Source: Millisia brevis NBRC 105863
Lineage (GTDB): Bacteria; Actinomycetota; Actinomycetes; Mycobacteriales; Mycobacteriaceae
Assembly: GCF_001552615.1 (NCBI RefSeq)
Contig: NZ_BCRN01000014.1
Coordinates: 1 to 45,399 of the forward strand
DNA: 45,399 nt
Reading direction: 5' to 3'
Shown: positions 25,313-34,075 of the stretch, one piece after another
How positions within the stretch are numbered: the first letter of the stretch is position 1
Layout of the letters: every line of letters begins with the position of its first letter
The notes under the pieces: generated by a model
What the model was told of the DNA's origin: nothing
The model's database searches: none
Seen by the model: the letters and a program-made list of their open reading frames with translations, nothing else
Made by a program: the position numbers and the translations under genes

Positions 25313-26977
25313 TCAGCCGGTCGGGATGTCGACAGGGGAGCCGGGACCCCACGGGATGCCGAGCAGGAACCAGATCACGTAGAGACCCGTCCAGGACAGC
25401 AGCACCGCGATCGAGTACGGCAGCATCAGGGCGATCACCGTGCCGATGCCGGCGTCCTTCTTGTACCGCTGCGCGATCGTCACGATGAACGCCAGATAGA
25501 CCATCAACGGGGTGATCACGTTGAAGGGCGAGTCGCCGACGCGGTAGGCGGCCAGCAGGGTCTGCGGTGCGACGTCGAGGGTGGCGAAGATCGGGATGAA
25601 CACCGGTGCGAAGATCACCCACTTGGGCACCAGCCCCGGCAGAATGATGTCGAGTACGACGATCACGAAGATGAAGGCGACCAGCAGCACGATCGCGGGA
25701 ACGTTCGCCTGTTGGAGCAACTCCGCGGCGGAGACGGCGGCGACGGTGGGCAGGTTGGTCCAATTGAAGACCGCGATGAACTGGGCGATCATCAGGAACA
25801 TCAGCAGCAACCCGCCGAGGCTGCCGAAGGTCTTGGCCACCGCGCCGACGGTCTCTTCACCGCCGGAGAGGGTCTTGGCGCCCGCGCCGTAGGCGACGCC
25901 GCAGACCAGGAAGGCCAGCGAGATCACGAAGATCAGGCTCGCCATGAACGGCGTTGTCCCGATGATGTTTCCGGTTTCGGGATCGCGCAGCGGAGCGCCG
26001 GGGGGCGCGGTCAGCAGTGCGATGATCACGATGTACCCCAGCATCGCCCAGCCCGCGAACTTCAGGCCGCGCCCCTCGGCACTGTGGTCGATCTGCTCGT
26101 CGGGATCGGTATAGCTCCCGCTCGTGGTGTCCCACGGCCCGAGACGCTTCTCGGTGATGAAGACGGTCACCAACAGGACCACCAGCGCCATCAGCACGCC
26201 GGAGACCGCGGCGAAGTAGAAGTTGTGGGTCACCTCGATCGTTGCCATACCGGCCGACGAGAGCACCTCGTTGGTGATCTCGGTGAGCATGCTGTCCGAT
26301 GGGGTGATCAGCAGGTTCGCGCCGAAGATCGCCCCGACGGCAGCGAAGGCGGCCGCCATGCCCGCCAAGGGATTTCGTCCGACGGTCTTGAAGGCGATCG
26401 CCGCGAGCGGGACGAGGATCAGATAGCCGGCGTCGGTCGCGACCGACGAGAGCACGCCGACGAAGATCAGGATGAAGGCGAGCAGGCGCGGCGGAGCGAC
26501 CGTGACGGTCTTGCGGATCAGCGCACCCATCAATCCGGCGACCTCCGCCACGCCGACACCGGCCATCGCGACGAGCGTGACCGCCACGACTCCGAATCCG
26601 GCGAAGTTGTCGACAAATGACGTGAAGACGAAGCGGATTCCGTCGATGGACAACAGGTTGCGAACCGCGAAGGTCTCCTCGGAGACGATCAGATCCGGCA
26701 CCTCGGCCGGCTCACCGGTGGTCGAATCGTAGATCGACCAGGTGCCGCCGAGGTGCTCGTTGATCTGGTTGAACTCGTCGCGGGGCACCGGGGTGACCAC
26801 CTCGTCGGTCACGCTGATGTCGAACCAGGAGAGCACCGCCGACAGGGCGGCGACAAAGAGGATCAGATACAGGAACATGATGGTCGGGCTGGGCACGGCA
26901 TTGCCGATCCGTTCGACCCGGTCCAGCAGCCCCTTGTTCGGCGCCTTTTCCGGTTGCGCTTCAGCAGTCGATGACAT
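25313..26977 (-). CDS. AbgT-family transporter (p-aminobenzoyl-glutamate type)
   Basis: A 554-residue polytopic membrane protein. It starts with the AbgT-type leader LLDRVERIGNAVPSPTIMFLYL and has the family blocks GFGVVAVTLVAMAGVGVAEVAG, FVGVLSSVATDAGYLILVPL, FGANLLITPSDSMLTEITNE and a C-terminal GDSPFNVITPLMVYLAFIV. Family members import p-aminobenzoyl-glutamate (E. coli AbgT) or export antimetabolites such as sulfonamides (MtrF/YdaH). First gene of an apparent four-gene operon with pepA, glsA and a small membrane protein. The companion enzymes favour import and breakdown of a glutamate- or glutamine-containing peptide or conjugate; the direction of transport is not proven by the sequence. 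Confidence 0.9.
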   Translation of the reverse strand: MSSTAEAQPEKAPNKGLLDRVERIGNAVPSPTIMFLYLILFVAALSAVLSWFDISVTDEVVTPVPRDEFNQINEHLGGTWSIYDSTTGEPAEVPDLIVSEETFAVRNLLSIDGIRFVFTSFVDNFAGFGVVAVTLVAMAGVGVAEVAGLMGALIRKTVTVAPPRLLAFILIFVGVLSSVATDAGYLILVPLAAIAFKTVGRNPLAGMAAAFAAVGAIFGANLLITPSDSMLTEITNEVLSSAGMATIEVTHNFYFAAVSGVLMALVVLLVTVFITEKRLGPWDTTSGSYTDPDEQIDHSAEGRGLKFAGWAMLGYIVIIALLTAPPGAPLRDPETGNIIGTTPFMASLIFVISLAFLVCGVAYGAGAKTLSGGEETVGAVAKTFGSLGGLLLMFLMIAQFIAVFNWTNLPTVAAVSAAELLQQANVPAIVLLVAFIFVIVVLDIILPGLVPKWVIFAPVFIPIFATLDVAPQTLLAAYRVGDSPFNVITPLMVYLAFIVTIAQRYKKDAGIGTVIALMLPYSIAVLLSWTGLYVIWFLLGIPWGPGSPVDIPTG

Positions 26978-27130
26978 GTCCCGCCCAATCCGCCCGGTTT
27001 TCGGGCCGATGCGTATACCTGTGGTCGAGTGGCACGGCGCGAGCCGCGGGGTGCCGCCGCCGTCACAGTAATCGCGGGTCGGCCTCCGAATTCACCCCCG
27101 GAAGTGGGGGATTCGCGATGCCGGCGGATC

Positions 27131-28681
27131 TCAGAGGGGGAGCAATATCGGCACCCAGAGGACGGCGACGACCAGGTACAGCAGCAACAGCGGCAGGCCG
27201 AGTTTCCAGTAGTCGCCGAACCGGTAGCCGCCGGGCTCCATCACCATCGTGTTGGCCGGCGTCGCGACCGGGGTGAGGAACGAGGCCGCCCCGGCGATCG
27301 CCAGCGCCATCATGAACGGCAGCACCGACGCCCCGAGATCGGCCGCGACGGAGATCGCCACCGGCGCGACGATCAGCACGGTCGCGGTATTCGAGATCAG
27401 TTGGCCCAGAACCATCGTCAGTACACAAATCGCCAACAGCGCGACGGTGGGCGAGGCGTCGCCGGTCAACCGCAACAACCCGTCGGCGATCACGTCGGCC
27501 GTTCCGGTGGTGACGAAAGCCGTGGAGAGCGGGATCATTCCGGCGATCAGAACGACCGTCGTCCAGGAGATGCTGCGGTACGCCTGCTCCGGGGTGACCA
27601 CGCGCAGCAGGATCAGCGCGGCCGCCGCGAGCAGTCCGGCTATCGCGGCCGGCACCGCGCCGGTCGCCAGCAGCGCCACCATCACGACGAGCACCCCGAT
27701 CGCCCGCTTCGCCCCGTGTCCCAGCGGGACCCCACGCCGCAACTGCGCGGGCGGGGTGACCACCACGACCTCGGTACCGGCCGTATGGCGTTCGAGGTCG
27801 TCCCACGATCCGCTCAGCAGCAGGGTGTCGCCCGCCCGCAGCACCGCCTCCGGGCCGGTGACATCGAAGCCTCCGCGTTGCAGTCCGACGACGACGAGAT
27901 CTCCGCTCGGCGTGGTCATTCCGGGGAACAGTCGCAGTCCGATCAGGGTGGAGCGCGGCGCGACGAGCACCTCGGCGACGCCCTGCTCGGGACCGGTCAG
28001 TTGCTGCCCGTCGGTCAGTTCGTACTGGGTGCGCAACTCGGCGGTATGAGCGGCGAGGTCCATCGGCAACTCGGCGGGGGTGCGGGTGGGCAGCAGCAGC
28101 CGGCCGAATACCAGCACGATCACCAGAGTGCCGATCAGCAGCGGGATTCCCGCGAGCGCGAACTCGAAGAACCCGAACGGCCGGGCACCGGAATCGCGCG
28201 CCAATTCGCTGACGATGATGTTGACCGGACTGCCGGTGAGCGCGAGCAACGAGCCGGCGTGCGCGGCGAACGCGAGGGGCAGCAACATATGCGAGGCCGG
28301 GATCCGCGCGCGCATGGCGACGACCACGACCATCGGGATCAGCGCGGCCACCGCGCCGTTGACGCTGATGAACGCGGTCACCACCGCGACCAGCAGGCAG
28401 ATCACGGCCAACAGCACCGCCCGCGCCCCGCCGGCGCGGCGGATCACCCGGCTGCCGGCCCAGGCGGTGACCCCGGTCGCGTCGAGGGCCTCGCTGACCA
28501 CGAAGAGGGTCGCTATGAAGATGACCGTCGGGTCGCCGAAACCGGCCAGGGCCTGCTCGAGCTCGAGCACGCCGGTGAACCAGAGCGCGACCGCGACGCC
28601 GATCGCGACCATGCCGATCGGTACCCGGCCGGACATGAAACCGACGACCGCGACGGCGAGGATGACCAGGGTGGCGACCAT
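27131..28681 (-). CDS. SLC13/DASS-type anion transporter with TrkA-C domains
   Basis: A 516-residue protein: ion-transporter-like membrane halves at each end (N-terminal motif ALTGSPVNIIVSELA; C-terminal LGQLISNTATVLIVAPVAIS and FLTPVATPANTMVM, the paired SNT/TPAN substrate motifs) and two TrkA-C-like soluble domains in the middle (about residues 205-335). This architecture is typical of bacterial SLC13-family permeases for sulfate, dicarboxylates or other divalent anions; the TrkA-C domains are probably regulatory. It starts 20 bases after the baeRF gene ends and is likely cotranscribed with it. Substrate unknown. Confidence 0.88.
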   Translation of the reverse strand: MVATLVILAVAVVGFMSGRVPIGMVAIGVAVALWFTGVLELEQALAGFGDPTVIFIATLFVVSEALDATGVTAWAGSRVIRRAGGARAVLLAVICLLVAVVTAFISVNGAVAALIPMVVVVAMRARIPASHMLLPLAFAAHAGSLLALTGSPVNIIVSELARDSGARPFGFFEFALAGIPLLIGTLVIVLVFGRLLLPTRTPAELPMDLAAHTAELRTQYELTDGQQLTGPEQGVAEVLVAPRSTLIGLRLFPGMTTPSGDLVVVGLQRGGFDVTGPEAVLRAGDTLLLSGSWDDLERHTAGTEVVVVTPPAQLRRGVPLGHGAKRAIGVLVVMVALLATGAVPAAIAGLLAAAALILLRVVTPEQAYRSISWTTVVLIAGMIPLSTAFVTTGTADVIADGLLRLTGDASPTVALLAICVLTMVLGQLISNTATVLIVAPVAISVAADLGASVLPFMMALAIAGAASFLTPVATPANTMVMEPGGYRFGDYWKLGLPLLLLYLVVAVLWVPILLPL

Positions 28682-28701
28682 GACGCTGCCGGGTCCCGCT
28701 T

Positions 28702-29853
28702 CTAGACCGCGTAGCGCAGGATGCCCGCGGCCCGCACCCCGTCCGGCAGATCCGCGGCGCGCACCGCGAGGACCCGAGCGCCGGTCGCGAGCGCGCGACG
28801 GGCGATCTCCTCGAGCGCGTCGTGTCCGGGTGGCGCCGGGGTTCGGGAGTCGTCGGTGCCGGGGTCGTCCGCGGCGGGGTGGTCGCCGAGGACGAGGGCA
28901 CCGTCATCGGTGACCGTGCCGTGCACGACGGCGTCCATGTCGACCGCGAGGGTGGCAAGAGCTCCGAAGGTCGCCGCTCGGGCGAGGTCGCTGAGGTCGG
29001 TTGTCGCGCGGCCGCTGTTCTTCCGGTCGGCGAAAACCTCGGTGAGCGAGGCCAGCTCCTCGGCGTGGAGGTCGTCGAGGATCGTATGCGCGGCGGTGGC
29101 CAGTTGCGCCTCGGTCAGTTCGTCGGGGTTGCCGTCGATGCCCGCCGCGACCAGCCCGGAGTAGCCATTGACCCCGCGGTAGATCGATGCCAACGGCTCG
29201 GCCGCAGCGACGATGAGCGGGAGCGACTCGCCGTTGAGCAGCGGTCGCACGGCGTGGTCGACGGCGCGGGCATACTGCGTCAGCCGCACCTTGCGCCCCT
29301 CGTCCCCCTGCAGGCGGCCGTACGGGGATCGTCCACCGATCGAGCGCAGGCCGATCGACCGTTCCGCGCTGCGGGGAAGGCCGGGAACGTCGACCTCCCG
29401 CGCGGGTAGATCGGCGCCGACCTCCACCAGGCGTGCCCCGTTCTGCGAGATCGCCAGGACGAACGCGGCGCGCGGAAAGGTGACTGCGCGCAGCAGCGGT
29501 GTGATCGCGAAACGGTCCGCGACCGTGACGGATTCGGTGAGCTCGTTCGCGAGCCTGAACTCCACGATTCCCGACGGGGTGACGAAGACGGCCAGGCTGC
29601 GGCCGAGATCGGCCCAGAAGTCGTCGTCGTCCAGCAGGGAGTACAGGTTCTCTTCGACGGTCTTGGCGGTGCTCGTGTCGGCGAGGATCCGCACCCGCTC
29701 GATCGCCTGATCGAATAGCGCCCGCGCGCGGAGGCGGTTCTGCTCGTCGCGGTCCGGAAGGGGGCTCGTCGGCAGGTAGACAGTCACGCTCGGGGAGTGG
29801 CGGGCGACCGCCAAACGCTCGATATCGGCGCGCGTGGGCATGTCTATGTGCAC
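28702..29853 (-). CDS. baeRF-type (archaeo-eukaryotic release factor-like) protein
   Basis: A 383-residue soluble protein. The N-terminal part (SVTVYLPTSPLPDRDEQNRLRARALFDQAIERV) and the C-terminal part, with its ALEEIARRALATGARVLAVRAADLPDG stretch, resemble the bacterial baeRF proteins, homologues of eukaryotic release factor 1 that lie in ribosome-rescue or hibernation contexts. A GGQ peptidyl-hydrolysis motif is not visible, so a direct release function cannot be claimed. The GTG at 29853 has GGAAGG 6-7 bases upstream. It precedes the SLC13 transporter gene by 20 bases. The family assignment is from pattern memory and should be checked by profile search. Confidence 0.65.
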   Translation of the reverse strand: MHIDMPTRADIERLAVARHSPSVTVYLPTSPLPDRDEQNRLRARALFDQAIERVRILADTSTAKTVEENLYSLLDDDDFWADLGRSLAVFVTPSGIVEFRLANELTESVTVADRFAITPLLRAVTFPRAAFVLAISQNGARLVEVGADLPAREVDVPGLPRSAERSIGLRSIGGRSPYGRLQGDEGRKVRLTQYARAVDHAVRPLLNGESLPLIVAAAEPLASIYRGVNGYSGLVAAGIDGNPDELTEAQLATAAHTILDDLHAEELASLTEVFADRKNSGRATTDLSDLARAATFGALATLAVDMDAVVHGTVTDDGALVLGDHPAADDPGTDDSRTPAPPGHDALEEIARRALATGARVLAVRAADLPDGVRAAGILRYAV

Positions 29854-29978
29854 AATTCACCTTCCGGTCGGGGTACGGGCCCCACGACCATAGGAGCCGG
29901 CCGCGCGGTCCGTATGCCCCAAGATGCGGGGGAATCTCCGCAGCCCGATGTCGCGTGTTCGTGATCACGTGCCCGTGG

Positions 29979-30983
29979 TCAGGAGCGGGAGAGCACCCGG
30001 CCGTCGGGGGCGAGGTGCACCTGCTCCGAGGTGTTCCCGGTCTGCACGACGACGCTCATCGCGGCCGCGCGCCCCGCGGGCAGGCTGCGAACGGTGATGC
30101 GCCCCTCGGTCGTCGGGGAAATGAGCTCGACGATCCGCAGGGCCACCGCGGCGGGTATCACCGGGTCGCCCGCCGGCGGTTCGCCGAGGACGACGACGGC
30201 GACCCCACGCGCGCGCAGCCGCGCGAGTTCCTCGACGAGCAGCGGATGCTGCAGATGCGGCGCCCGGATGCGGTCCCGGATGGCGGCCTCGACCACGGCC
30301 AGCTGCGTGCGCATCGTCTCGTCGATCGATTCACCCGCCCCGATCCGGGCGAGCAGCGGTCCGACTTCGGCACGGATATCGGCGAATTCGCGGCGGGACG
30401 CGTCGATCGCCTCGTCGGCCGCCGCCGCTCGGTCCGCCGCGAGTGCGCCCGCATCGCGATGGGCGCGCTCCCTGCGGACGATCCACCGCAGGGCGAGTCG
30501 CCAGACGATACCGGCCGCGACGCTGCCGACCGGGACTCCGAGCAGGAAGACGAGACCGGCGCCCGAGGGATCCGCGGTCAGCCCCCAGCCGAGGGCGTAG
30601 CCGATCACGAGCGAACCGCCGACCGCGCCGGCGACGATATTGCCCCGCGGGATCACGAAGGCGACCAGATAGGTCGCGAACGTCAGAGCCGGAACATTCG
30701 CGACGACGGGGGAGCGGTGCAGGGCGATCACCGCGACGTACAGCGCAAGGACCACCAATGCGGTCACCCGGCGGCGGGTGAGGGGGGCCGCCCCCGGGGT
30801 GGTCAACAGCAGCCCGCCGGCGAGACCGGCGAGATAGGCCGACGCGTTGAGCGGATCGAGCGGGGTCAGGTCGGTGAAAACGCCGAACCAGACGCCGCAC
30901 GACCACACGAAGACGAAGACCCACCGCGCCGGGCGGGTACCGAGTCCGCCGGCTCCGGTGGCCGCCGAGATCACGTCGGCCAC
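29979..30983 (-). CDS. membrane protein with a degenerate histidine-kinase-like C-terminus
   Basis: A 334-residue protein: five or six membrane helices in the first ~165 residues, then a basic helical segment (RWIVRRERAHRDAG...) with a coiled-coil-like stretch and a compact alpha/beta C-terminal domain. In layout it mirrors the adjacent kinase (membrane domain, dimerisation helix, ATPase-like domain), but it has no recognisable H-box His, N-box or glycine-rich ATP-lid motifs; the place of the N-box reads AAVALRIVELIS. I infer an inactive paralogue that modulates the true kinase. Starts at GTG 30983 (overlapping the kinase stop by 13 bases) or GTG 30974 (4-base GTGA overlap). Confidence 0.6.
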   Translation of the reverse strand: MADVISAATGAGGLGTRPARWVFVFVWSCGVWFGVFTDLTPLDPLNASAYLAGLAGGLLLTTPGAAPLTRRRVTALVVLALYVAVIALHRSPVVANVPALTFATYLVAFVIPRGNIVAGAVGGSLVIGYALGWGLTADPSGAGLVFLLGVPVGSVAAGIVWRLALRWIVRRERAHRDAGALAADRAAAADEAIDASRREFADIRAEVGPLLARIGAGESIDETMRTQLAVVEAAIRDRIRAPHLQHPLLVEELARLRARGVAVVVLGEPPAGDPVIPAAVALRIVELISPTTEGRITVRSLPAGRAAAMSVVVQTGNTSEQVHLAPDGRVLSRS

Positions 30984-32125
30984 GTCAGCGCCACCTTCGT
31001 GCCGTGTCCCGGCCGGGACCGGAGCAGGACCGAGCCGCCGAGCTCCGACATGCGGCGCTCCATGCTGTCCGGAATCCCCATCCCGTGGTGCACGGTCCCC
31101 GGGACGAAGCCGATGCCGTCGTCCTCGACGGTGACTCGCACCCGCTCCGACGACACGGTCAATCGCACGTGGCGCGAGGCCCGACCGCCGGCGTGGCGCA
31201 CGCTGTTGCGCAGCGCCTCACCGGCCGCCAGCGCCGTCGCCTCGGCGACATCCCGCCGGATCGGGCCCTCGAAGACGCAGGTCTCCAGCGTGACCGTGTC
31301 GTCGATCAGGCGGAGGTTCCCGGCGATGATCCCGACGGCCTCGTCCGCCGGGATGAGGGCCACCCCGGCCGGATCGGCCCGGGCCGCGCCGCCGAGCGCG
31401 CTCATCGCGCGTCCGGCCGCGGCACGCAGCACCGCCGGCGGCGGTCCGTCGGTGTGCATCGCGGTCGACAGCACCGACAGCACCTCGTCGTGGACGACCC
31501 GCGCGAGCCGGGTGTGCTGCTCGGCGAGCACCGCGGTGCGGATGCGCCGACGTTCCTGGGCCCTCGCCTCGCCCTCGACGATGCGCAGCCGCTCGAGTTG
31601 CAGGTGGACACCGATGAAGATGACGACGTACAGCACATTGCCGAGCTGGTTGGGCGTCTCGCGCAGGACCGCCTGCGGGATCGCGCCGAGCACGATCAGG
31701 CTCGCCAACGCAGGGGTGGACGAGATCACCAGGGACGCCGCGACCGCCGCGACCGGGCGCAGGACCAGCAGCAACATCGTGATGATCGGTGGTTCGACCG
31801 TCCACAGCCAGGGGATCGCGGCGTCCGGATCCTCTCCCCGATAGCCGTACATCCAGGTGGCCTGCAGCGTCACGAAGAGAATCGGAAGGATCCACCATGC
31901 CGCGCCGAGCACTCGCTGCGGTAGGACCAGGCCGCCGACCGCGAGCAGGACGATTCCCGCGACGACGACCAACGATCCGGCGTTCCACCAGACCGACCAC
32001 TCGTCGAACTCGGAGATTCGGAAGATCGTCTGGTCGAGGATGACGATGCAGCCGCCGAGGGCGATCAGCCATCCGAGTTGGCGGTCGATCAACCGGCGGG
32101 TGCGCCGATCAGGCTCCCGGGTCAT
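30971..32125 (-). CDS. NarL-system sensor histidine kinase
   Basis: A 384-residue kinase of the HisKA_3 (NarX/DesK) class. Six or so membrane helices in residues 15-175 form the sensor, followed by the dimerisation helix with phospho-His212 in LARVVHDEVLSVLS and an HATPase domain (ALRNSVRHAG N-box; VTVEDDGIGFVPG G1; GHGTKVAL). It lacks a large extracytoplasmic domain. The ATG at 32125 overlaps the end of the response regulator gene by 17 bases, and the stop overlaps the start of the degenerate-kinase gene; the three are a single translationally coupled unit. The signal is unknown. Confidence 0.9.
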   Translation of the reverse strand: MTREPDRRTRRLIDRQLGWLIALGGCIVILDQTIFRISEFDEWSVWWNAGSLVVVAGIVLLAVGGLVLPQRVLGAAWWILPILFVTLQATWMYGYRGEDPDAAIPWLWTVEPPIITMLLLVLRPVAAVAASLVISSTPALASLIVLGAIPQAVLRETPNQLGNVLYVVIFIGVHLQLERLRIVEGEARAQERRRIRTAVLAEQHTRLARVVHDEVLSVLSTAMHTDGPPPAVLRAAAGRAMSALGGAARADPAGVALIPADEAVGIIAGNLRLIDDTVTLETCVFEGPIRRDVAEATALAAGEALRNSVRHAGGRASRHVRLTVSSERVRVTVEDDGIGFVPGTVHHGMGIPDSMERRMSELGGSVLLRSRPGHGTKVALTWPT

Positions 32126-32756
32126 GCCCGGCGGGGATCAGTCCGTCCTCCAGCGCGCGGCGATGCAGGTCGATCTTCGTGCGGGCGGGCCGATTGGCGT
32201 CGGCGTACTTGATGCGGATGCGCCGGATGTGGTCGAGGACGGTCTCGCGCGAGATGAACAGCAGAGCGGCGACCCGCTCGGCGGTCTCGCCCGATGCGTA
32301 GTGTCCGAGGACCTCGGCCTCGCGTGGTGAGAGGTGCACGTCGACGAAGTCCGGATCGACGTCGATCGCCGCGGCCCAGTCCGCCGATGCCGCGACCTCG
32401 CCGCGCAACATGGCACGCACGGCCTCGACGATCGCAGTGGGGAACTCCGACTTGCGCACCATGCCGACCGCTCCGGCTCGGGCCGCTTCGCGGATGAGGT
32501 CCGGTCGATCCCCGGAGGTGTAGACGAGTACGGGGACCCGCAAATCGGCGAGCGCTCGCAGATTGGCCTCCGGCGTCGACCCGTCGTCCAGGGCCAGATC
32601 GAGCAGGATGCCGTCGACCCGCTGATCGAGCGCGAGCAGTTCGGCCACCGTGGTCGCCGTCGCCGTCACCATGAGGTCGTCCTGCGCGTTGAGGATCGAA
32701 GCGACCCCGAGCATGACCGCCGGATGGTCGTCGATGATGCCGATCGGTGCCTTCAT
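32109..32756 (-). CDS. NarL/LuxR-family response regulator
   Basis: A 215-residue response regulator. The receiver domain has Asp9-Asp10 in GIIDDHPAVM, phosphoacceptor Asp53 in ILLDLALDDG and Lys102 in MVRKSEFP. The output domain is a LuxR-type HTH (LSPREAEVLGHYASGETAERVAALLFISRETVLDHIRRI). First gene of the three-gene unit with the kinase and the degenerate kinase; GGGGGA lies just before the ATG at 32756. Target genes cannot be read from the sequence. The membrane-only sensor suggests a lipid or membrane-state signal, as for DesK-like systems (inference). Confidence 0.92.
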   Translation of the reverse strand: MKAPIGIIDDHPAVMLGVASILNAQDDLMVTATATTVAELLALDQRVDGILLDLALDDGSTPEANLRALADLRVPVLVYTSGDRPDLIREAARAGAVGMVRKSEFPTAIVEAVRAMLRGEVAASADWAAAIDVDPDFVDVHLSPREAEVLGHYASGETAERVAALLFISRETVLDHIRRIRIKYADANRPARTKIDLHRRALEDGLIPAGHDPGA

Positions 32757-33057
32757 TCCCCCGCCTGCAGATCGTCGGTTGCGCAAAGGTTATCGGAGCG
32801 AAAGATCGCCCGCGAAGCGGAGTATCGCACTTCACCTCGGGGTGGGAATTGTTGCCCAATACGGCCGGGCGCCATTTATCGCGCCCGGTCGTGAGGTGAA
32901 TGCTCCTCCCGGAAACCAGTTTTCGTTCCTTTTGTGGGCGGGTATGTGGCGATGATCGAATCAATGTCGACACCCGGTTCGGCGGAATACCCCCATTCGT
33001 ACCGCAGGTAGGAAATGGTGTCCTCCGGCGGGCGTCGGGACCGTTGATTTCCGCGGA
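32757..33057. other. 301-base intergenic region before the regulator gene
   Basis: No gene is supported. It holds the nested inverted repeat at 32831-32900 (listed separately) and an AT-richer stretch (CAGTTTTCGTTCCTTTTG, about 32918-32935). It serves as the 3' end of the TauE unit and the promoter region of the response regulator operon. Confidence 0.5.
32831..32900. terminator. nested hairpin between the TauE and response regulator genes
   Basis: Inner stem CCGGGCGC-catttatc-GCGCCCGG (32865-32888, 8 bp, perfect) inside an outer pair TTCACCTC (32831-32838) and GAGGTGAA (32893-32900). On the minus strand it lies about 160 bases after the TauE stop and could end that transcript; it also lies 75-145 bases upstream of the response regulator start and could be a structured leader. 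No T-run. Confidence 0.45.
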
Positions 33058-33990
33058 TTACGACGCGGCGGACCGGGCTATCGTCCGCTCGCGGTGACCG
33101 ATTCCGAACGGGCACGCGACGGTGGTCAGCCGGCAGACCGCCAGGAGGATCACCGCGATCAGCCCGATCGCGCCGACCGCGATCGCGCCGGCGGCGGGCA
33201 ATTCCAGCGCGAGGACGACCGCGCCGGTGACCAGGACGAAGACTCCGAAGCCCCGTTGCAGGGTGGCGGCCGGGACCCGACCGGAGATCCGGGCGCCGAC
33301 GAGTGCGCCGAGGACCGCCATCGCCGTCACGGCGGCGACCACCGGCCAGTTCAGCGACACCGTGGTCAGATAGCCGGCGGCACCGGCGAAGGACTTCATC
33401 GCGATCACCAGCAGCGACGTGCCGACGGCGATCGGCATGCTCAGTCCGCCGAGCAGCACCAGCGCGGGGACGATCAGGAAGCCGCCCCCGGCGCCGACGA
33501 CGCCGGTGACCAGGCCGACGACCACCCCGTCGATCAGGGTGCGGACCACCGGCAGGTCGTGGCTACCCCCGGTCGAGCCGTCATCATCGGCGGTCCCGGC
33601 GCCGGGAGTATCGGTGTGGGGGGCCGGCGACGATCGGGTGATCATCGCGAGCGCGGTCGCGATCATCACCAGCGCGAACGCCACCATCAGAACCGCGCCC
33701 GGCAGATGCCCGCCGATCATTCCGCCGGCGAAGGCGCCCACCATGCCCGCGGCGCCGAAGATCAGGCCGGTGCGCCACCGCACCCGACGATGCCGGGCGT
33801 GTACCCCCAGGCTGAACAGCGAGGTCACCCCGACGACCACCAGCGACGTCGCGATCGCCTCCTTGGGGGGCATGCCCGCGACGTAGGTGAGCAGCGGCAC
33901 GGTGAGGATCGATCCGCCGCCGCCCAATGCTCCGAGCGCGACGCCGACCAGGGCGGCCAGGACCAGGGTCGGGATCAGGGATGCGGTCAT
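33058..33990 (-). CDS. TauE/SafE-family sulfite or sulfur-anion exporter
   Basis: A 310-residue membrane protein with two repeated halves, each starting with a glycine-rich motif: GVALGALGGGGSILTVPLLTYV and GLVTGVVGAGGGFLIVPALVLLGGL, typical of TauE/SafE (DUF81). About eight membrane helices; a low-complexity acidic linker (HTDTPGAGTADDDGSTGGS) joins the halves. Members export sulfite, sulfoacetate or related anions. It is the third gene after the CstB-like and rhodanese genes, as in cst-type sulfide stress operons, where it is thought to remove the sulfite or thiosulfate formed from persulfides. Confidence 0.88.
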   Translation of the reverse strand: MTASLIPTLVLAALVGVALGALGGGGSILTVPLLTYVAGMPPKEAIATSLVVVGVTSLFSLGVHARHRRVRWRTGLIFGAAGMVGAFAGGMIGGHLPGAVLMVAFALVMIATALAMITRSSPAPHTDTPGAGTADDDGSTGGSHDLPVVRTLIDGVVVGLVTGVVGAGGGFLIVPALVLLGGLSMPIAVGTSLLVIAMKSFAGAAGYLTTVSLNWPVVAAVTAMAVLGALVGARISGRVPAATLQRGFGVFVLVTGAVVLALELPAAGAIAVGAIGLIAVILLAVCRLTTVACPFGIGHRERTIARSAAS

Positions 33991-34075
33991 CGCTCGTGCC
34001 CCGGACAGTCGAGGTGGTGGGGGAGAGCCGGCCGGTCGGGGTGGCCCGGGCGATCGTGCCCCCGGCGGTTGGTGG

